A DNA stretch of 11,291 nt. It comes from Nitrospirota bacterium (GTDB lineage Bacteria; Nitrospirota; Thermodesulfovibrionia; Thermodesulfovibrionales; JdFR-88). The position numbers and the translations under genes are program-made. Below, piece after piece: positions 1-6,939 of the stretch (the stretch's first letter is position 1; each line of letters begins with the position of its first letter). The notes beneath the pieces were generated by a model. It saw only the letters and a list, made by a program, of their open reading frames with translations. It was not told where the DNA came from and did no database searches. Where the stretch lies: contig JAJYGJ010000098.1 in NCBI GenBank assembly GCA_021790695.1, positions 1-11,291 on the forward strand, given 5' to 3'.

Positions 1-22
1 AGCGGGCGGATACAAACGTCCC

Positions 23-49
23 CGGATAATATCTGCCGTGGATTATCCG
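23..49. repeat. Short inverted repeat upstream of the Nudix gene
   Basis: The arms CGGATAAT (23-30) and ATTATCCG (42-49) are perfect complements separated by 11 bases. No T-run follows on either strand, so this is not a typical intrinsic terminator. It could be an operator or a chance palindrome. Apart from this and the mini-ORF described separately, the first 150 bases show no convincing promoter or gene. Confidence 0.35.
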
Positions 50-89
50 AACTGAGACACTACCGAATTTTAGGCAGGAGGGCAATTTC

Positions 90-116
90 ATGAAAACCGG
101 AGGGCTTTTGGATTAA
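90..116 (+). CDS. Possible 8-residue leader peptide ORF (speculative)
   Basis: An ATG at 90 opens an eight-codon frame (MKTGGLLD) ending in TAA at 114-116. It is preceded by a textbook Shine-Dalgarno sequence, AGGAGG at 76-81, with an 8-base spacer. This is a stronger ribosome-binding site than that of the Nudix gene starting 35 bases further on. It could be a translated leader peptide coupled to the Nudix gene, or the remnant start of a lost gene. There is no coding evidence beyond start, stop and ribosome-binding site, so confidence is low. Confidence 0.2.
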   Translation: MKTGGLLD

Positions 117-151
117 AATATCAGGGAACGAGGAAGGAGCGAAAAAGGAAA

Positions 152-655
152 ATGCCCGAGGAATTGCTGGAGATAGTAAATGAAAAAGGCGAGGTGACCG
201 GCCTGGCCCCTCGCTCGGAGATACACGGCAACCCCGCCCTCATGCACAGGGTCGCACACGTCCTCGTCTTCAACCGGAAAGGGGAACTCCTGCTTCAGAG
301 GCGATCGATGAAAAAGGACGTCGCCCCGGGCATGTGGGACACCTCGGTGGGCGGGCACGTCGATCCCGGCGAAAGCCCGGAGGAGGCCGCGCAACGGGAA
401 ATGCTGGAAGAGCTCGGCGTGGAGGGCCGGCTCGAATTCCTCCATTCATACATCCACTCCAACGCCTATGAGACGGAACTCGTCCACACCTTCCGCGCCT
501 TGAAAGAAGACGGCTTTAAATTCGATCCCGTGGAGATAGACGAGGTAAGGTTCTGGGGCCTGGAGGAAATCGGACGGGCCGCCGGCACAGGGCTCCTGAG
601 CGACAATTTCGAGCATGAGATAAAGACCTATCTAGCCCGTTTTCACAAGGGTTGA
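152..655 (+). CDS. Nudix hydrolase (YfcD-like / IPP-isomerase-like Nudix fold)
   Basis: This 167-residue protein carries a complete Nudix box: GHVDPGE at residues 68-74, then REMLEELGV at 82-90, matching G-x5-E-x7-REUxEExGU. The glutamates of REMLEE would bind the divalent metal. The family cleaves nucleoside diphosphates linked to another moiety. The surrounding sequence (LLLQRRS, then KKDVAPGMWDTSVGGH) resembles type 1 isopentenyl-diphosphate isomerase and E. coli YfcD. However, the isomerase's catalytic Cys in the SxCGH motif is replaced by Gly (SVGGH), so isomerase activity is unlikely and the substrate is unknown. The ATG at 152 follows purine-rich AAGGAG and AAAGG stretches. The length is normal for the group. 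It is the only plus-strand gene, converges on the fusion gene and overlaps its 3' end by 13 bases, so it is probably not part of the polysaccharide pathway. Confidence 0.9.
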   Translation: MPEELLEIVNEKGEVTGLAPRSEIHGNPALMHRVAHVLVFNRKGELLLQRRSMKKDVAPGMWDTSVGGHVDPGESPEEAAQREMLEELGVEGRLEFLHSYIHSNAYETELVHTFRALKEDGFKFDPVEIDEVRFWGLEEIGRAAGTGLLSDNFEHEIKTYLARFHKG

Positions 656-3150
656 GGCTGAGTCAGGACGCATTCGAGCAATCTTTTAAGGTCCTCCGCC
701 GTCCCGGGCAAGACCCCGGAATCGATCGCCCGAAGAAAGCCATTGTCGCGGCAGGCGGGCCCCACCGCCCTGTGGATTTTCGGGTGCGCCGTAAGCTCGA
801 CGGACTCCTCGCTGTTGAAAAGCTCTTCATACAATTTCTCGCCCGGCCTGAGCCCGGTGAACGAGATGTCGATGTCGGTCCCAGGCCTGAATCCGTATAG
901 ACAAATCATCCGCTTCGCGAGGTCGAGTATCTTTATGGGCTCTCCCATGTCGAGGACGAATACCCCCCCTCCCCGTCCCATCGAGGCGGCATGCAGGACG
1001 AGACTGACCGCCTCGTTTATCGTCATGAAATACCGGGTGACCTCCGGATGCGTGACAGTCACCGGGCCACCGTCCCGTATCTGCCGCCGGAAAAGGGGCA
1101 CGACGCTGCCGCTGCTTTCAAGCACGTTGCCGAAACGGGTGATAATGTATTTAGGCTTGGAACCGATGTCAAGCCCGGCGTAATAGGTCCCGACCATCTC
1201 CGCCACCTTCTTTGTCATGCCCATAACACTCACCGGATTGACCGCCTTGTCCGTTGATATCTGGATGAACCGCTCGACCCCGAACCGGATGGCGTTTTCC
1301 GCAAGGACCTTCGTGCCGATGACATTGTTGGTGAACGCCTGGCCGGGGTTTGCCTCCATGAGGGGGACGTGCTTGTAAGCCGCGGCATGGAATATTATCC
1401 CGGGCCTGTGCGACCGCATGCTCCCGGCTACCCTCGCGGGGTCCGTTACGTCGCCTATGACGGATGCGACCATATCCCCGTAAAGCGCCCGGAGTTCCAT
1501 ATCTATCTTGTAGAGGCCCTCCTCGTGACGCTCAAACAGGACAAGGCTTTCCGGCCGGAAACGGGCTATCTGCCTTGCAAGCTCGGAGCCTATCGATCCG
1601 CCGGCGCCGGTGACAAGCACCCGGCTGCCCTCGAAGAAGCTCCGGGCGGATTCGTCCCAGCCAAGAAACGTACTCGCCCTGAAGAGGATGTCTTCCGCGC
1701 TGACGGGCTTCAGGGCCGACGCTTCCCTTCCGGTAAGCATGCCCCAGAAACCGGGCAGGCTCCTTATGGGAAGGCCGTACTTCCGAAGGTCTTCCAGGAT
1801 GGACTCCAGCTCACTGCGGCCGGCCGAAGGTATGGCTACCAGGAACTCATCGGGGGCCTTGCGGGAAATTATCCCCGGGATGTCCTTTCTGGTTCCCAGT
1901 ATAGGCACGTCCCTGATCTTCAGGCCCTTTTTGAGCTTGTCATCGTCTATGAGCCCGGCTATCTCATAAGAATAATAAGGGCTTTGCTCCATGTCCCTGA
2001 TCAGCATCTCGGCCGCGTTGCCCGCCCCCACTATTACAACCCGTTTGTGCGCGGGCCTCTTGCCGGCCGCGCCCCTTTCGTGCAGCCTCCTGAAAAACCT
2101 CACCCCGGTAAGGAATATCACGTTCATGGACCAGTCGATCACGTATACCGGCAATGGATAAGCCACCAGCGGCGCGGCCACCAGTGGCGCGGCCACCAGT
2201 GGCGCGGCCACCAGCGGCGCGGCCACCAGCGGCGCGGCCACCAGCGGCAATGCGAAGCGGGCAATCAAAAAAAAGACAATGCTTCCGGAGGTCGTGGCCC
2301 CCATTATGTTCATCACGTCCTTTTCGCTCAGATACCTCCAGAGTCCGCGGTCAAGGGAAAACACGTAAAGAAATATGGTCCTGACAAGGACAATGAACGG
2401 CAGGCCCATCAGGAACATGCCCCATCCCGACCCTGGCGCGCCCCCGAAACTGATAAGGAAGGCCAGATAATTCGAGAGCGCAAACTCAAACACATGCACC
2501 AGGAGCACGACCGGCTTCCTGATGCGGCCAAGCGCCATTATGAGGTCCGCCACCCGGCCGGCGGGATAGGCCATCCTCGCAATGGCGAGAAATATCAGCC
2601 TCAGATCGCCTCCGGGCGAAGCGGTACGGACGTACTCGCGGGCAAGCCGCAACTTTTCGGGCAGGACGATATGGATATAGTGTTTCTCCGGGTCTTCCAT
2701 GTGCTTGAGGACCGGTCCGCCATCCATGACTACCGGGACCATGTCTATGATTCCCGGCCTGACCTTCAGTATCTCCCCGAAATCCTGCTTGTATTCATTC
2801 ACATATTTTTCAGCCTCCGGCCCGGGGCCGACGATGCTCATCTCACCCTTCAAGACGTTCCAGAGCTGCGGAAGCCCATCAAGCCCGGCCCTCCTGAGCA
2901 CCCTGCCGGCCCCCGTCAACATCGTCGCTCCCGTCACACACGTCACTCCGCATCCGGCCGCGGCGTCAAGGCCCATCCCCGGGGCGCACGGGGCCGTCGT
3001 CCTGAACTTGTACCGCCGGAAGGGCCTGAAATTTTTCCCTATCCGATCCTCGACAAAAAAAACGGGGCCGCCGTCCCAGGACCTTACGATCAGGGCTATC
3101 AGGGCCAACAGGGGCGCGAGGACGACAAGGCCCGCGGCCGAAAAAAGCAT
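643..3150 (-). CDS. Phosphoglycosyl transferase-like / FlaA1-type nucleotide-sugar 4,6-dehydratase fusion
   Basis: This 835-residue protein has three parts. Residues 1-195 resemble monotopic bacterial sugar transferases (YKFR at 47-50, LPQLWNVLKGEMSIVGP at 93-109, VRPGI). Residues 210-355 form a membrane region. Residues 370-790 are a WbpM/FlaA1/PglF-type dehydratase with a first nucleotide-binding motif (GAGNAAE, 375-381), an NAD motif TGAGGSIGSE (514-523), STDKAVNP (632-639) and a Met-x3-Lys (643-647) in place of Tyr-x3-Lys, as is usual in this family. The dehydratase half looks intact and should convert a UDP-HexNAc to the 4-keto-6-deoxy sugar. The transferase half looks damaged: the usual DE is DG (91-92), GPRPE is GPGPE (108-112) and the upstream D-R-x-I-T region is lost. 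The start is uncertain. The family's KRxFD motif (KRAFD, codons 3165-3151) lies just upstream of the ATG, in frame, with no ATG, GTG or TTG available. A CTG at 3168 behind AGGAAAG is a candidate. The gene is the last of its unit. Confidence 0.88.
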   Translation of the reverse strand: MLFSAAGLVVLAPLLALIALIVRSWDGGPVFFVEDRIGKNFRPFRRYKFRTTAPCAPGMGLDAAAGCGVTCVTGATMLTGAGRVLRRAGLDGLPQLWNVLKGEMSIVGPGPEAEKYVNEYKQDFGEILKVRPGIIDMVPVVMDGGPVLKHMEDPEKHYIHIVLPEKLRLAREYVRTASPGGDLRLIFLAIARMAYPAGRVADLIMALGRIRKPVVLLVHVFEFALSNYLAFLISFGGAPGSGWGMFLMGLPFIVLVRTIFLYVFSLDRGLWRYLSEKDVMNIMGATTSGSIVFFLIARFALPLVAAPLVAAPLVAAPLVAAPLVAAPLVAYPLPVYVIDWSMNVIFLTGVRFFRRLHERGAAGKRPAHKRVVIVGAGNAAEMLIRDMEQSPYYSYEIAGLIDDDKLKKGLKIRDVPILGTRKDIPGIISRKAPDEFLVAIPSAGRSELESILEDLRKYGLPIRSLPGFWGMLTGREASALKPVSAEDILFRASTFLGWDESARSFFEGSRVLVTGAGGSIGSELARQIARFRPESLVLFERHEEGLYKIDMELRALYGDMVASVIGDVTDPARVAGSMRSHRPGIIFHAAAYKHVPLMEANPGQAFTNNVIGTKVLAENAIRFGVERFIQISTDKAVNPVSVMGMTKKVAEMVGTYYAGLDIGSKPKYIITRFGNVLESSGSVVPLFRRQIRDGGPVTVTHPEVTRYFMTINEAVSLVLHAASMGRGGGVFVLDMGEPIKILDLAKRMICLYGFRPGTDIDISFTGLRPGEKLYEELFNSEESVELTAHPKIHRAVGPACRDNGFLRAIDSGVLPGTAEDLKRLLECVLTQPQPL
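2162..2248. repeat. In-frame 15-base tandem repeat, six copies (PLVAA repeat)
   Basis: The plus-strand unit GCCACCAGYGGCGCG begins at 2162, 2177, 2192, 2207, 2222 and 2237, and the sixth copy is cut after 12 bases. Units two and three carry T at the variable position and the others carry C. On the coding strand the array gives PLVAA repeated five times plus a final PLVA, residues 302-330 of the fusion protein. It sits between its third and fourth predicted membrane segments. Fifteen bases is five codons, so copy-number changes would lengthen or shorten the protein without breaking the frame. Confidence 0.95.
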
Positions 3151-3243
3151 GTCGAAGGCGCGTTTCAGCGCGCGCCCGTCTTTCCTGTTATCCTGATTTT
3201 CCTTATCCCGACTGCCCTGTACGGACGGGGGTCTTGGCGTCCT

Positions 3244-4767
3244 TCACTGGCCCGGTCTCGCAAACATCAACCCGAAAACGCCGGCGATCGATCCTCTGGT
3301 TTCCATATCCAGGGTCTTCCAGAACGAAAGCGCCACCAGGCAGGACCCTCCCAGAAAAAAGAGCAGTTTGACCGAAACGGCTGGCCCGGAGGCGCAAAGG
3401 GCCAGGGCCGCCGCACCGAAAGCAGACATGTGAAACGCCAGACGGGCCCAACCCTCTCCTCGTCGCAAACCGGCCCGTGCCGGGTGCATCCGAAAAACAG
3501 CGGCAAAGAGCAGCACGGCGTCCATAAGCGCCCTCAGGGCCCAGCAGAGGGCCGTGCCCTCAATGCCCCGGAGACGGGTAAGGACCACCAGCATGGCGAT
3601 ATAAACCGGCAATTCGATCATATGGAACCTGGCCGGTATATCCGGCCTGCCCGTCGCCATCAGAAGGCTGTTGGGAATATAAGCGAGGGCGTTGACGAGA
3701 AAGCCCGCCGCGATAATACTAAAGACGGCCGAGCCTTCGGCCGCGTATTTGGCGCCCATCCATAGCCGGAGAAAATCCCCCCCGAATAGAAAGACCGAGA
3801 CGGTTATCATCCCCGCCATGAAAAGCAGGGCCTTCAGACCGCGGGCCACAATAAGGTTTATCCTTTCCCCCTGCCCCGTCACGTGCAAACCGCTCAGGGC
3901 GGGAAAAAGCGTGGCCGTCAGGGCGCCGGGTATTATGGCAAACCTGCCTAATACCTCACACGGGACCGTGTAGTATGCAACCGCTGATACGGAGACAAGC
4001 GCGCCCACAAAAAACCTGTCCATGTTTGTGAAAACAGACGATAGCAGTCCGGACAGGCAGACCCATCCCCCGAACTTCGCAAGCCGTCGGACATCGTCGA
4101 AGCCGGCCCTCTCCCCACCACGCAGAATTTCCGGGCAGATTCTTGCCGAAAACAGGAAGAAAAGGAAAGCAAAAAGATAAAGCACCAGGACAAGGGCCAG
4201 GATTATACGGGGAAAAGACCACCCGAGGAGGGCCCCCGCAAGCGGCGCGAGAGCGCTCGTGATGTTAAGCGGCACCCTTGCCAGGTTTATCAGGTCGAAC
4301 CTCTGGAAGGCCGCAAGCAGGCTCCTGAACGAATTGGCCGCGAGGACGGCGGGAAAACCGAAACTCGCTATGTAAAAACCGCTCTTCGCCTCCCCAAGCA
4401 GGCCCCCGCCGATTTTCAATATCCTGCCGGCGAGATACGGGGTCACAAGCATCAGCGCGATCATTGCCAGCACCCCGATGGCGGCCTGCGCGCCGAGCCC
4501 GGCAAGCGCTACCCTTCTAACGGCGCCCCTGTCGCCATTGCACAGCGCCTCGGCGCAGTACTTGGTAATCGCCGGAGAGAGACCGAAACTGAACATATGG
4601 GCGTACCCGACCGTCACCCAGATGAGAGAAAGAAGCCCGAAACGTTCCGCGCCCAGTATCCTCACCAGCGGTGGTATGCTGAAAATGGCGACCAGGGCCG
4701 GGACGGCCCACCCGATGAGGTTCAAAGCCGTGTTCTTCGCTATCGTCCCGTTTTTTATCTCAAACAT
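3244..4767 (-). CDS. Wzx-type polysaccharide flippase (MOP superfamily)
   Basis: This 507-residue, very hydrophobic protein has about 12-14 predicted membrane helices. An N-terminal stretch, NTALNLIGWAVPALVAIFSI (about 12-31), is followed by PLVRILGAERFGLLSL, a typical opening for the polysaccharide transporter branch of the MOP superfamily. Further in, NMDRFFVGALVSVSAVAYYT and TATLFPALS (about 245-295) match conserved stretches of Wzx/RfbX proteins. The family moves undecaprenyl-diphosphate-linked oligosaccharides from the inner to the outer face of the cytoplasmic membrane. The ATG at 4767 follows GGAA with a short spacer, 52 bases after the upstream glycosyltransferase. Its TGA stop lies in the same frame as the downstream fusion gene, with 31 open codons between. 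The partner repeat unit cannot be told from sequence, and Wzx proteins vary too much for a specificity call. Confidence 0.88.
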   Translation of the reverse strand: MFEIKNGTIAKNTALNLIGWAVPALVAIFSIPPLVRILGAERFGLLSLIWVTVGYAHMFSFGLSPAITKYCAEALCNGDRGAVRRVALAGLGAQAAIGVLAMIALMLVTPYLAGRILKIGGGLLGEAKSGFYIASFGFPAVLAANSFRSLLAAFQRFDLINLARVPLNITSALAPLAGALLGWSFPRIILALVLVLYLFAFLFFLFSARICPEILRGGERAGFDDVRRLAKFGGWVCLSGLLSSVFTNMDRFFVGALVSVSAVAYYTVPCEVLGRFAIIPGALTATLFPALSGLHVTGQGERINLIVARGLKALLFMAGMITVSVFLFGGDFLRLWMGAKYAAEGSAVFSIIAAGFLVNALAYIPNSLLMATGRPDIPARFHMIELPVYIAMLVVLTRLRGIEGTALCWALRALMDAVLLFAAVFRMHPARAGLRRGEGWARLAFHMSAFGAAALALCASGPAVSVKLLFFLGGSCLVALSFWKTLDMETRGSIAGVFGLMFARPGQ

Positions 4768-4819
4768 GAAATTCCATGTATTGGCTTTTTCCCCGGGCCT
4801 GATGCCGGGACCCTTTCGC

Positions 4820-5800
4820 TCATCTGGCTATATAATCCCCGGTCAGAAGCCTCGCAAGAAACTCCATATCAAGGTGGACATAGCTCGACAGTATGCTCAG
4901 GGCCGACCAGAGCCTGATCCTTGCCGTTCCGGCTCTCAGTGACTGCCACGTATAAAAACGGCTCTTTTTCCAGTTCGATTTGAGCATCTCTATCCGGCCG
5001 CGCCTGAGGGAGGCCGAGGCAATATTTCTTTCGTTGTTTCTCAGGATGTCCCGCCTCGTAAGTGACAGGCCCCTCTTCCGCTCCGGCCCGAGAGAGTCAA
5101 AAACGGAAACCAGACAATCGTTCATTCTCCGCACCATTGCCACATCAAGTCCGGCGGTTACCTGCGCGCCGTGCGTCCTCCATTGGCCCAATATCTTGTT
5201 TACGAACCGGAATTCCCCTTCCATGGCGAGGGCAAGCCATGTGGGATAATCGACGTAAGGGACCCCGGCAGGCTGCCGGAACCCGCCGATTGAAAGAAGG
5301 GCGGCCCTCCTCGCCATTACCGTGACCGCCGGGATGGGATTTGCGACAAGAAGGTAATTCATTTGGTCTCCCCGGAAGTCCGGCATCTTGTGCGGGGCGG
5401 GTATCACGCCCAGACGCCTGTCGTTTCTGTCGATCACATCCGCAAACCCCCAGGACAATACACAGTCGCCGGAACCGAAAAGCCCCAGTTGCGTCTCAAG
5501 CTTGTCCGGGGGCCAGGCGTCGTCGCCCTCCAGAACGGCTATGAAATCGCCCCTGGCCATCCCGAGGGCCCTGTTGTAGCTCTCCGCCAGCCTGAAAACA
5601 CCCTTGTTCTCCTGGCGGACGCATTTTATCCTGCCGTCTCCGAAAGAGGCGGCCAGGCAGGCCGTATTGTCGGTCGAGCCGTCGTCTATGATGATCTGTT
5701 CCCATCCCGCGAACGTCTGGCCCAGAACGCTCCTGATGCACCTGCCTATAAACGGCGCATGATTGTAAGCGGGAGTTATTATGGAAACCAACGGGGTCAT
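4820..5800 (-). CDS. Family 2 glycosyltransferase (GT-A fold, cytoplasmic)
   Basis: From the ATG at 5800 this is a 326-residue protein that opens directly with the GT2 signature VSIITPAYNHAPFI. DDGSTD (39-44) binds the nucleotide, ARGDFIAVLEGDD (82-94) carries the metal-binding acid cluster, and a WRTHGAQVT segment lies near the C-terminal part of the domain. It should transfer a sugar from a nucleotide donor to a lipid-linked acceptor at the inner membrane face. There is no clear transmembrane helix. The frame is open back to 5971, inside the upstream epimerase gene. Other starts are 5815 and 5860, and 5860 is 22 bases after the epimerase stop behind AGAAAGG. I chose 5800 because family homology begins there, but 5860 is a fair alternative. 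The donor and linkage cannot be predicted. Confidence 0.87.
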   Translation of the reverse strand: MTPLVSIITPAYNHAPFIGRCIRSVLGQTFAGWEQIIIDDGSTDNTACLAASFGDGRIKCVRQENKGVFRLAESYNRALGMARGDFIAVLEGDDAWPPDKLETQLGLFGSGDCVLSWGFADVIDRNDRRLGVIPAPHKMPDFRGDQMNYLLVANPIPAVTVMARRAALLSIGGFRQPAGVPYVDYPTWLALAMEGEFRFVNKILGQWRTHGAQVTAGLDVAMVRRMNDCLVSVFDSLGPERKRGLSLTRRDILRNNERNIASASLRRGRIEMLKSNWKKSRFYTWQSLRAGTARIRLWSALSILSSYVHLDMEFLARLLTGDYIAR

Positions 5801-5882
5801 TTGCCTTTCTTCCATCCGGCAGGGACGGGGACGGACCACCTCAAAAACACTGCAGCTCATTTGCGCGCCGCCGCCTTTCTGT

Positions 5883-6926
5883 TCAAACCACCCATTTCCT
5901 GCCGCGGAAAAGGCCATATTCCCGAAGGAAATATTCAAGCGTCTTGTCAAGCCCCTCATCGAGGCTGACAAGGGGCTCGAAACCGGGCATCGTCCTTGCC
6001 ATGGAGATGTTCGAATGGTTCCTTCTTATGTCTCCGGGCTGCGGCTTGCCGAACCTGAGGGTGGTCTTTATACCGGTCCTTTTCTCGACGAGCCGTCCGA
6101 CTGCCAGGGCAAGCTCATTGATCGATGTCTCCCGGCGGGTCGCCACCTGGAACACACCCGCCGCGAAGGGCGTCTTCGCGGCCAGCAGAATGGCCCGGAT
6201 GATGTCATCCATGTAGATGAAGTCCCTGGTCTGGTTTCCGTCGCCCGATATCACCAGGGGCGCTCCGTTCAGGGCGTTCCGGAAAAAACCGGCCACCACG
6301 CTGTGCTTGTGCGCGCATCCCGGTCCGTAGACGTTTCCGAATCTGAGGGCCACGGCCGAAAGACCGAACGTCCTTGCGTAGGCCCGGCAGTAACCCTCGC
6401 CGGCCAGTTTGCTCGCCCCGTAAGGCGAGACTGGCTCCGGGGCAGGTCCTTCATAAACCGGCGGCCGCGCTCCACCGCTCAGCGCGCCGGCGGAGGCGAA
6501 GACGAATTTCTTCACCTCGGCAACCCGTGCCGCCTCGAGCATGTTCAAAGTGCCGGCGATATTGGTCTGCATGTCGTCAAACAGGCTTTGGACCGACTGA
6601 GAGACACCCGCGGTCGCCGCAAGATGAATGACGGTCCCGGCGCCGCTGGAGCTTTCATAGCAGTCCATGAAATCCCTGATATCTCCCCTGAAGAGTTCCA
6701 GGTCGTCGCCCCGGGGCCGCGCCGAAAACAGGTCCTTCTCCGAACCCGCGGAAAGGTTGTCGAGGACCCTCACCTTGATTTCCCCGCCTTCGAGCAGGCG
6801 CGCGGCAAGGTTTTTACCTATGAAGCCGCAGCCGCCCGTTACAAGCCAAAGTTTCTTCGTTCGATCCCCAGGCGGTTCAAAAGAGATTTTTTCCGTTGGA
6901 AGGTTTTTCATTGGCAAATTTCCCAT
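5883..6926 (-). CDS. NAD-dependent nucleotide-sugar epimerase/dehydratase (extended SDR)
   Basis: This 347-residue protein has a short N-terminal tail and then a Rossmann start, LVTGGCGFIGKN (28-39), with the G-x2-G-x2-G motif. The YGASK motif (Tyr169, Lys173) and the downstream LRFGNVYGPG and SGDGNQTRDFIYMDDI segments are typical of UDP-glucose 4-epimerase and related extended short-chain dehydrogenases. It probably interconverts or modifies a UDP-hexose or UDP-HexNAc for the polysaccharide. The catalytic Ser/Thr usually found in an FASS-type strand is Ala here (ASAGALSGG, position 146), which may matter. It is the first large gene after the promoter and leader. The ATG at 6926 has no clear Shine-Dalgarno sequence, and ATG 6911 is an alternative. 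It starts 13 bases after a leader ORF, so translational coupling is possible. The exact substrate is uncertain. Confidence 0.87.
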   Translation of the reverse strand: MGNLPMKNLPTEKISFEPPGDRTKKLWLVTGGCGFIGKNLAARLLEGGEIKVRVLDNLSAGSEKDLFSARPRGDDLELFRGDIRDFMDCYESSSGAGTVIHLAATAGVSQSVQSLFDDMQTNIAGTLNMLEAARVAEVKKFVFASAGALSGGARPPVYEGPAPEPVSPYGASKLAGEGYCRAYARTFGLSAVALRFGNVYGPGCAHKHSVVAGFFRNALNGAPLVISGDGNQTRDFIYMDDIIRAILLAAKTPFAAGVFQVATRRETSINELALAVGRLVEKRTGIKTTLRFGKPQPGDIRRNHSNISMARTMPGFEPLVSLDEGLDKTLEYFLREYGLFRGRKWVV

Positions 6927-6939
6927 TAGAAAACGGCGG

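Noticed and set aside
152..655. Isopentenyl-diphosphate delta-isomerase (idi)
   Set aside because: The catalytic Cys of the isomerase motif is Gly here and the protein carries a full hydrolase-type Nudix box.
2162..2248. CRISPR array or coding minisatellite from a mobile element
   Set aside because: The units are contiguous 15-mers without spacers and stay in frame inside a gene, so this is a plain tandem repeat.
1369..3765. Very long plus-strand open frame (798 codons) antisense to the fusion and flippase genes
   Set aside because: It is a GC-driven shadow of the minus-strand genes. The translation is rich in Arg, Pro, Gly and His with no domain, and it covers two well-supported genes on the other strand.
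4768..4819. Possible terminator hairpin (CCCGG/CCGGG) between the glycosyltransferase and the flippase
   Set aside because: No T-run follows the stem and the two genes are closely spaced on the same strand, so read-through is expected.
5781..6929. Plus-strand open frame of 382 codons opposite the epimerase
   Set aside because: It is antisense to a canonical extended-SDR gene, with no recognisable motif or ribosome-binding site.
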